DNA of 64,000 bases, taken from the NCBI RefSeq assembly GCF_001721295.1, contig NZ_MDDS01000007.1, positions 32,801 to 96,800 of the forward strand, read 5' to 3'. A model generated the notes under the pieces. The model searched no databases. It saw only the letters and a list, made by a program, of their open reading frames with translations, and had not been told where the DNA came from. Source of the stretch: Sphingomonas turrisvirgatae (lineage in GTDB: Bacteria > Pseudomonadota > Alphaproteobacteria > Sphingomonadales > Sphingomonadaceae). This document shows positions 59,189 through 64,000 of the stretch, piece by piece (the first letter of the stretch is position 1; every line of letters starts with the position of its first letter). Both the position numbers and the translations under genes were made by a program.

Positions 59189-59443
59189 ATGAAGAACTTG
59201 AAAATTGCGGCATTTGGGATGGTCGCTGTGCTTGGTTTGGCCACGACTGCCGTGGCCCAGCAGCCGAGCGGATCCATGCCCGGGATGACCGCCGAGCAGC
59301 ATCGCCAGATGATGGCCCGCGGCGATCAGAAGGAGAAAAGCGACATGATGAACCACGGCGAAATGGCGCAGATGATGGACCGCTGCGAGAAGATGATGAA
59401 GATGATGGAAGACAAGCCGGCTGCGCCGACCACGAAGCGCTAA
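59189..59443 (+). CDS. Short Met-rich periplasmic peptide (copy B)
   Basis: 84 residues. Signal peptide (GMVAVLGLATTAVAQ), then SGSMPGMTAEQHRQMMARGD and NHGEMAQMMDRCEKMMKMME. Paralogue of 45431, same place in its module. Confidence 0.75.
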   Translation: MKNLKIAAFGMVAVLGLATTAVAQQPSGSMPGMTAEQHRQMMARGDQKEKSDMMNHGEMAQMMDRCEKMMKMMEDKPAAPTTKR

Positions 59444-59465
59444 GGCCCTTGTCGGGAGCAAGGGA

Positions 59466-59496
59466 GGCGCCGCGGCATGTTCGCGGCGTCTTCTTT
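59466..59496 (+). terminator. Rho-independent terminator, copy B module
   Basis: GGCGCCGCG (59466-59474) pairs with CGCGGCGTC (59482-59490), one G-U, followed by TTCTTT. Confidence 0.78.
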
Positions 59497-59517
59497 GCGT
59501 CTGAATTGGCGACGCGC

Positions 59518-60003
59518 TTAGGTGTCGTGCGATCTCGCGCCCGCGAGCTGGCGCTTGACGAACCAGACGAGCAGCAGCGGAAGAATCACCCACTGCAGAA
59601 ACGGTGTGAGGCCGATCTCGAGCACCGGAACGATCGGCATAGCAGTCGCGTAGCGCCAGCCCCGGTTCGGATCGTTTGAGACGATCGCCAGGCGTTCGAG
59701 CAGAACGGTGATCGCCACGCCGATCCCGATCAACGTAAGGATTGGCGCCAAGCGCGGACGAGCGATCCACCACCTGTCCCGGACCAAAAAGGCCGCACCC
59801 CAGTAGGCGAGCAGCATGATGACACCGTCGCCGAGCGTTGCGCGGGTGCAGACCTTGATGGCATCCCAGTGTGCCGCATCGGGCATTGCACGGTAGAGAG
59901 GCACTTGCATGAGCTCCCATGGGTAGTTCAGCAGGAACGCGAAAACGAAAACATTGAACTCGGGCAGGTTGGTCAAACGGAACCGGGTTGTTGCTCGCGC
60001 CAA
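59518..60003 (-). CDS. Hypothetical multi-pass membrane protein
   Basis: 161 residues with four helices, for example VFVFAFLLNYPWELMQVPLY, GVIMLLAYWGAAFLVRDRW, ILTLIGIGVAITVLLERLAI and FLQWVILPLLLVWFVKR. No name recognised; NYPWELMQ and RGWRYATAMPIVPVLEIG look conserved. It lies between the copper module and the copper ATPase, on the ATPase strand. Confidence 0.7.
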   Translation of the reverse strand: MARATTRFRLTNLPEFNVFVFAFLLNYPWELMQVPLYRAMPDAAHWDAIKVCTRATLGDGVIMLLAYWGAAFLVRDRWWIARPRLAPILTLIGIGVAITVLLERLAIVSNDPNRGWRYATAMPIVPVLEIGLTPFLQWVILPLLLVWFVKRQLAGARSHDT

Positions 60004-60130
60004 GTCGGCCCCCTGATCTTAGCGCTCGGGTTTCCGGATGTGCGAAAGGTGCTTGGATGGCAAGTACCGCAATGCCCACGCGGGACGCGCTCACTTGCGC
60101 TTTCCGGTGGCGCAGGCCGAGCCTCAGTCT

Positions 60131-60439
60131 TCAAGCATGGCGTTTGCCCACCTGGCCCGCCTGGCGCAAGTCGACCTTTGCTTCCGGCGTTGCTCGGTCC
60201 GGACCCAGGAGGAGCCAAAGCGCCGCAAGGAATGCAGCGGCATAGGCAGTCGCGCCTACAAAGCCGAGCTGCCAGCGAGGCTCCATTATGATTAAGGCCA
60301 TCGATCCTGCCATCAGCAGAAGGCCGGCGCCCGCCCGACGACCTCGAGCCAGGGGAATGAGGACCAACAGTCCGCCAAGGCCGAGTGGCAGCACAAGGAC
60401 ATGGGTGAGGAGCCCGACAAGCTCGAAGGGCGTAGGCAA
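60131..60439 (-). CDS. Small hydrophobic membrane protein
   Basis: 102 residues with three helices (VGLLTHVLVLPLGLGGLLVL, GAGLLLMAGSMALIIME, GFVGATAYAAAFLAALWLLL). No family recognised. It is downstream of the copper ATPase (gap about 105 bases) and upstream of the membrane protein ending at 59518, on the same strand as both. Confidence 0.6.
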   Translation of the reverse strand: MPTPFELVGLLTHVLVLPLGLGGLLVLIPLARGRRAGAGLLLMAGSMALIIMEPRWQLGFVGATAYAAAFLAALWLLLGPDRATPEAKVDLRQAGQVGKRHA

Positions 60440-60544
60440 TTGAAGTATTCCTCAGCTGCTGCCGTTGAAGTGGTTCGGGTTCAGATGCGGCCGGCACCTG
60501 CGCCGTCAGCCGCTGGCGCCCTTTTACGTTGCCTGACGGGGGCG

Positions 60545-62926
60545 TCAGGTAAGCTTTACTCGTCTCAAGCGAAGCGCATTGCTGATGACCGTGACCGAAC
60601 TAAGCGCCATGGCAGCTCCAGCGATGATCGGGCTGAGGAGGATCGCGAACAGCGGGTAAAGAACCCCGGCCGCGATCGGGACTGCCAGCGCATTGAAAAT
60701 GAACGCAAAGAACAGGTTCTGGCGGATATTGCGCATCACCGCGCGGGAGAGGCGCCTCGCGCGCACAATGCCAGTCAAATCGCCCTTCACAAGCGTCACA
60801 GCGGCGCTTTCCATCGCGACGTCCGTGCCCGTACCCATGGCGATGCCGACATCGGCTGCGGCGAGGGCTGGAGCATCATTGATGCCGTCCCCAGCCATGG
60901 CGACCCGTGCGCCAGCAGCCCTGAGGCGCTCGACAACAGCCTGCTTCTGATCCGGCAGTACGTCGGCGATCACCTCGTCGATGCCGCCGACCTGGCGAGC
61001 AACGGCATCGGCTGTTCCCCGGTTGTCGCCGGTGAGCATGATCACCCGGACGCCATCGTGCGTCAAAGCCCTGACCGCAGATGCGGCAGTTCCCTTGACG
61101 GGATCTGCAACCACGAGGAGACCCGCCATGCGGCCGTCGATCGCCGCGAACATGACGCCCTGGCCTTGGCTCCGGAGTTGGGCGGCCTGTTCCTGCACGG
61201 CGCCTGCGTTGACGCGTGCGGCGGTCATCATGGCGGCGTTGCCCAGTGCAACCTGTCGCCCGTCGACGAGCCCGGTGACGCCCTTGCCGGTGTGGGACTC
61301 AAAGTTGCTCGTGTCGGGAAGCGAGAACCCTCGCTCATGCGCGGCCGCGACAATCGCCTCGCCGAGCGGGTGTTCGCTTCCGCGCTCCAGCGCTGCCGCA
61401 AGGCGAAGCAGGTCTTCCTCGCTGGTGTCGCCCGTCGCATGGACGGCGACGAGCCGGGGTTTGCCTTCCGTCAGGGTGCCGGTCTTGTCGATGACGAGGG
61501 TGTCGATCTTCTCCATCAGCTCGAGCGCCTCGGCATTCTTCACGAGGACGCCTGCCTGAGCGCCGCGTCCGGTCCCGACCATGATCGACATGGGCGTTGC
61601 CAGTCCGAGGGCGCAGGGGCAGGCGATGATTAGAACCGCGACCGCGTTGACGAGAGCGAAGCCCATTGCGGGCGCGGGACCGAAGATCGACCAGATCGCG
61701 AATGACAGGAGCGCGATGAAGACAACGGCGGGGACGAACCAGCCTGAGACCTTGTCCGCCAAGCTCTGAATCGGTGCCCGGGAACGCTGAGCGTCAGCGA
61801 CCATGCGGACGATCTGCGATAGCATGGTGTCCTGACCAACACGCTCGGCGCGCACGAGCAGCGCGCCGGTTCCATTGACGGTCGCGCCGGTGACGGGATC
61901 GCCTTCCGTCTTTGTGACGGGGACCGGCTCGCCAGTGAGCATCGACTCGTCCACGCTCGAGCGTCCTTCGAGGACGACGCCGTCGACGGGCACCTTCTCG
62001 CCCGGTCGGACGCGGAGCACGTCGCCCACCTGGACGAGCTCCAGGTCGATGTCTTCCTCCAGACCGTTCTCCCGAACAATGCGAGCCGTCTTGGGCGCCA
62101 GCCCCAGGAGAGCACGTATAGCCTGTCCGGTGGCTGCTCGCGCGCGAAGCTCCAGCACCTGGCCGAGGAGAACGAGGGCGGTGATGATCGCCGCTGCTTC
62201 GAAGTAGATCGGGACTTCGCCCTCGTGCGAGCGGAAGGAGGGCGGGAAGGCGCCGGGGAACAGCGCTGCAAAGGCACTGTAGGCGTATGCCACTCCGACA
62301 CCGATTGCGATCAGAGTGAACATGTTGAGGTTGCGCGTCTTCACTGACGCCCAGCCGCGCTCAAAGAAGGGCCACCCCGCCCACAGGACTACAGGGGTCG
62401 CAATCGCAAGCTGCACTAGGGAGGAAGTGCGAGGCGGAAGTATCCGCCAGCCGAACAGATCGGCACCCATGGTGAGCACCAGCAGCGGTAGCGAGAGAAT
62501 GGCAGAGACCCAGAAACGGCGCGTGAAGTCAATCAGCTCAGGGTTCGGGCCCTCGTCCAAAGTGGGCTCAAGGGGTTCCAGTGCCATGCCGCAAATCGGG
62601 CAGCTGTCAGGACCGGATCGACGAACCTCCGGATGCATTGGGCAGGTCCAGACGCTGCCTTCTGCAGCCTGCGGGAGCGTGCCCATCGCCGGGTGAAGCA
62701 CGGCAGGGTCAGTTCCGGCCGGATTGAGGTAGCGGTCCGGATTGCTGGCGAACTTCGCTTTGCAGCCGGCGCTGCAGAAATAGTATTTGGTCTCGCCGAG
62801 CTCATGCTGGTGCTTGGCCGTTGCCGGGTCGACGGTCATCCCACAGACTGGATCCTTCACCTCGTGAAGAGCTGTGTCTCGCGAGGGAGTCGCAGTGTTG
62901 GAAGAGCAGCAGCTATGATCGGCCAT
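60545..62926 (-). CDS. copA: Copper-exporting P1B-type ATPase with N-terminal YHS and metal-binding domains
   Basis: 793 residues from ATG 62926. N-terminus: ADHSCCSSN, then a YHS domain ([40 protein letters not shown]), then the heavy-metal-binding motif [20 protein letters not shown]. There is no classic CxxC HMA domain. Eight helices with [13 protein letters not shown] (CPC), [19 protein letters not shown] and [20 protein letters not shown]. Exports Cu(I) from the cytoplasm. The CueR-type promoter at 62953 indicates induction by copper. Note that the same gene symbol is used for the multicopper oxidase at 24729. Confidence 0.93.
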   Translation of the reverse strand: MADHSCCSSNTATPSRDTALHEVKDPVCGMTVDPATAKHQHELGETKYYFCSAGCKAKFASNPDRYLNPAGTDPAVLHPAMGTLPQAAEGSVWTCPMHPEVRRSGPDSCPICGMALEPLEPTLDEGPNPELIDFTRRFWVSAILSLPLLVLTMGADLFGWRILPPRTSSLVQLAIATPVVLWAGWPFFERGWASVKTRNLNMFTLIAIGVGVAYAYSAFAALFPGAFPPSFRSHEGEVPIYFEAAAIITALVLLGQVLELRARAATGQAIRALLGLAPKTARIVRENGLEEDIDLELVQVGDVLRVRPGEKVPVDGVVLEGRSSVDESMLTGEPVPVTKTEGDPVTGATVNGTGALLVRAERVGQDTMLSQIVRMVADAQRSRAPIQSLADKVSGWFVPAVVFIALLSFAIWSIFGPAPAMGFALVNAVAVLIIACPCALGLATPMSIMVGTGRGAQAGVLVKNAEALELMEKIDTLVIDKTGTLTEGKPRLVAVHATGDTSEEDLLRLAAALERGSEHPLGEAIVAAAHERGFSLPDTSNFESHTGKGVTGLVDGRQVALGNAAMMTAARVNAGAVQEQAAQLRSQGQGVMFAAIDGRMAGLLVVADPVKGTAASAVRALTHDGVRVIMLTGDNRGTADAVARQVGGIDEVIADVLPDQKQAVVERLRAAGARVAMAGDGINDAPALAAADVGIAMGTGTDVAMESAAVTLVKGDLTGIVRARRLSRAVMRNIRQNLFFAFIFNALAVPIAAGVLYPLFAILLSPIIAGAAMALSSVTVISNALRLRRVKLT

Positions 62927-62952
62927 TTGATGATCCTTGGTGTCTGAGACAC

Positions 62953-62983
62953 GAGATGCGGCTTCCCACCATGGGAAGGTCAA
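62953..62983 (-). promoter_or_regulatory. CueR-type promoter of the copper ATPase
   Basis: Minus-strand TTGACC (complement of 62978-62983), 19-nt spacer with the perfect dyad CTTCCCATGGTGGGAAG, CATCTC (complement of 62953-62958), 27 bases before the ATPase start. Confidence 0.85.
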
Positions 62984-63132
62984 GGGGCTGTAGACCGCAA
63001 AATGAAACGCGGTGATCAGGCTCTGTGTCCAATGATCCCCACTGACCTTCGTCACGTGTTGAGTCGCCGTCGATTGGGAGCTCGCGGGGCAAACGAGGTG
63101 AACCAACCGACCGCTCAAGCGTCGGTAGCTCC

Positions 63133-63486
63133 ATGACTTATGTCGTCACGGAGAACTGCATCCGGTGCAAATATATGGATTGCGTGGAAGTGTGCCCCGT
63201 CGACTGCTTTTACGAAGGCGAGGCGATGCTCGCCATCAATCCGGACGAGTGCATCGACTGCGGCGTTTGCGAGCCCGAGTGCCCGGCCGAGGCAATCCTG
63301 CCTGACACGGAGGCAGGCATCGATTTCTGGCGCGAGTTGAACGCCACCTATGCTCCGCAATGGCCGAACATCACCCGGAAGGGGGTGCCGCCGGCGGATG
63401 CGGATGAGAGGAATGGAGAAGCGGGTAAATACGAGAAGTATTTCTCGCCTGCGCCTGGTGCAGGGGATGCGGGACGGAGGGCCTGA
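63133..63486 (+). CDS. fdxA: 7Fe/8Fe-type ferredoxin FdxA
   Basis: 117 residues. Two cluster motifs: [18 protein letters not shown] and [16 protein letters not shown], then [19 protein letters not shown] as in alphaproteobacterial FdxA. The C-terminal tail ([17 protein letters not shown]) is longer than usual. Low-potential electron carrier. It stands divergent from the copper ATPase with no clear metal link. Confidence 0.92.
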   Translation: MTYVVTENCIRCKYMDCVEVCPVDCFYEGEAMLAINPDECIDCGVCEPECPAEAILPDTEAGIDFWRELNATYAPQWPNITRKGVPPADADERNGEAGKYEKYFSPAPGAGDAGRRA

Positions 63487-63487
63487 G

Positions 63488-63709
63488 ATGGTGCGCAACA
63501 CCTGGCTGAAATTGGCTTTCGGAGGAGCCGCATTGATCGGCGGCGGGATTGGAGTCGCACATTTGGTCCAGCGGCGGCGCCGCAGCGTGGCGGAGGACGC
63601 GGTCCCATCCCGCTGGCTCAAGCGACAGTCTCAGGCGAACCGGGCCATGCACTTCCATAACCGCAGCGCCTCGCCTCGTTCCGGATCAAACGAGGCGGCC
63701 TCGCCTTAG
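63488..63709 (+). CDS. Small single-helix membrane protein after ferredoxin
   Basis: 73 residues from ATG 63488, two bases after the ferredoxin stop, with GGAGG upstream. One helix (LKLAFGGAALIGGGIGVAHL) then a basic tail (QRRRRSVAEDAVPSRWLKRQ). No family recognised. Confidence 0.5.
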   Translation: MVRNTWLKLAFGGAALIGGGIGVAHLVQRRRRSVAEDAVPSRWLKRQSQANRAMHFHNRSASPRSGSNEAASP

Positions 63710-63873
63710 GCGCCCGTTCGCCGACGTACGAGTACGGTCAGCACCTAGGGGCTACAGCTTTAGCTTGGGGCCAACGCGCTCACATATATGCCGCTGCTCC
63801 GGCACCGGCCGAGTTCCCTCAGGGCAAGGCACGTAAGGGTCGGCTGTGAGGCTTCGATAGAAGGAGTCTCTGA
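63710..63873. other. Short stretch before the terminal IS66 end
   Basis: No gene starts here. A minus-strand open frame from 64000 to 63752 crosses the IS boundary and encodes FYRSLTADPYVPCPEGTRPV in the flank; it may be the broken end of a gene interrupted by the element, but no start is visible. Confidence 0.35.
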
Positions 63874-64000
63874 GTAAGCGTGGCATGAGGGCCGCCTTGC
63901 TCGTTTGGCCGTAGCCGGGATGCTTATCGTCTTTGACGAGGGCGCGGGCGGTGCGGGAAGTTTTCGGTTCTGAGACTGGTCGTACGAGCGCTCGTACGAC
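63874..64000 (+). mobile_element. Left end of an IS66-family element running off the window
   Basis: GTAAGCGTGG begins at 63874; the next 125 bases match the ends at 14845-14966 and 21878-22003, finishing in the palindrome GTCGTACGAGC-GCTCGTACGAC (63979-64000). By comparison with the first copy, tnpA should start just beyond the window on the plus strand. Confidence 0.8.

Noticed and set aside
63752..64000. Minus-strand frame of 82 codons ending at 63752 that looks protein-like
   Set aside because: It crosses the IS66 inverted repeat and the part inside the element is the conserved non-coding end; kept only as a note on the flank, not as a gene.
1..64000. CRISPR arrays, tRNA and rRNA genes
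   Set aside because: No regularly spaced identical repeats with unique spacers, no cloverleaf-like segments with the TTCGA loop, and no rRNA-like conserved stretches were seen on reading.

Overview
The window is GC-rich DNA whose gene content points to a sphingomonad alphaproteobacterium (Sphingomonas, Sphingobium or Novosphingobium type), probably a plasmid or large genomic island. The grounds are the protein sequences themselves, IS66-family elements, a TraA-type relaxase/helicase remnant with its DUF6118-type partner, and serial metal-resistance modules. No rRNA, tRNA, CRISPR array or complete replication gene was seen.

Layout: (1) 1-3300 is a small defence-like block: a winged-helix/MazF-like pair, then a structured non-coding stretch, a tiny basic-hydrophobic ORF, an XRE regulator and a retron-type reverse transcriptase (NAxxH, YVDD and ITG motifs all visible). 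(2) 3368-8171 holds a decayed Czc/Cus efflux operon (czcA cut to its N-terminus, czcC frameshifted, czcB intact) and a CDF transporter divergent from its MerR regulator. (3) 8203-11460 is an arsenic operon arsR-arsC-arsB-arsN2-arsH. (4) 11569-14320 is a copper module: copC-copD divergent from a CnrYXH-like anti-sigma/sensor/ECF-sigma operon. (5) 14347-22560 is mobile and scarred DNA: an IS66 remnant, a serine protease with a lipoprotein, a complete IS66 element (17298-20369), a HigBA pair, a truncated relaxase and an IS66 end. Two related inverted non-coding modules bracket it. (6) 23286-38358 is the main copper island: a second YXH operon, copA-copB-DUF305-DUF411, a DUF2231 protein, a second copC-copD, a large SDR-membrane fusion, an FTR1-cytochrome fusion and a Cys-rich copper-storage protein. 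(7) 38370-44030 has an orphan nuclease-like protein, a SnoaL-like protein, an orphan FliE, a DUF6118-type protein and a truncated TraA. (8) 44167-63709 combines two copies of a CueR-type-promoter module (small membrane protein, CusF-like, Met-rich peptides), a mer operon with merR, a second MerR-led operon (MerR-HMA fusion, P1B-ATPase, HMA proteins, CcdA, MFS), a copper P-type ATPase and a ferredoxin. The window ends inside the left end of another IS66-family element.

The strongest systems-level observation is a shared promoter motif, G/A-AGGGG/A then exactly 15 nt then CGTA, found at eight places. Seven lie in front of copper genes or the two YXH operons; the eighth sits behind the first sigma gene, where its target has been lost to an IS66 insertion. 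This indicates that the CnrH-like ECF sigma factors run a distributed copper regulon. A separate set of three identical-architecture CueR-type promoters (TTGACC, 19 nt, CATCTT/C) controls the other copper genes, although no obvious CueR gene is in the window.

The best candidate for an undescribed system is the retron locus at 1374-3014, with a candidate msr-msd and a candidate 57-residue peptide upstream of XRE and RT. All functional statements are from reading the sequence; no database search or folding program was run.
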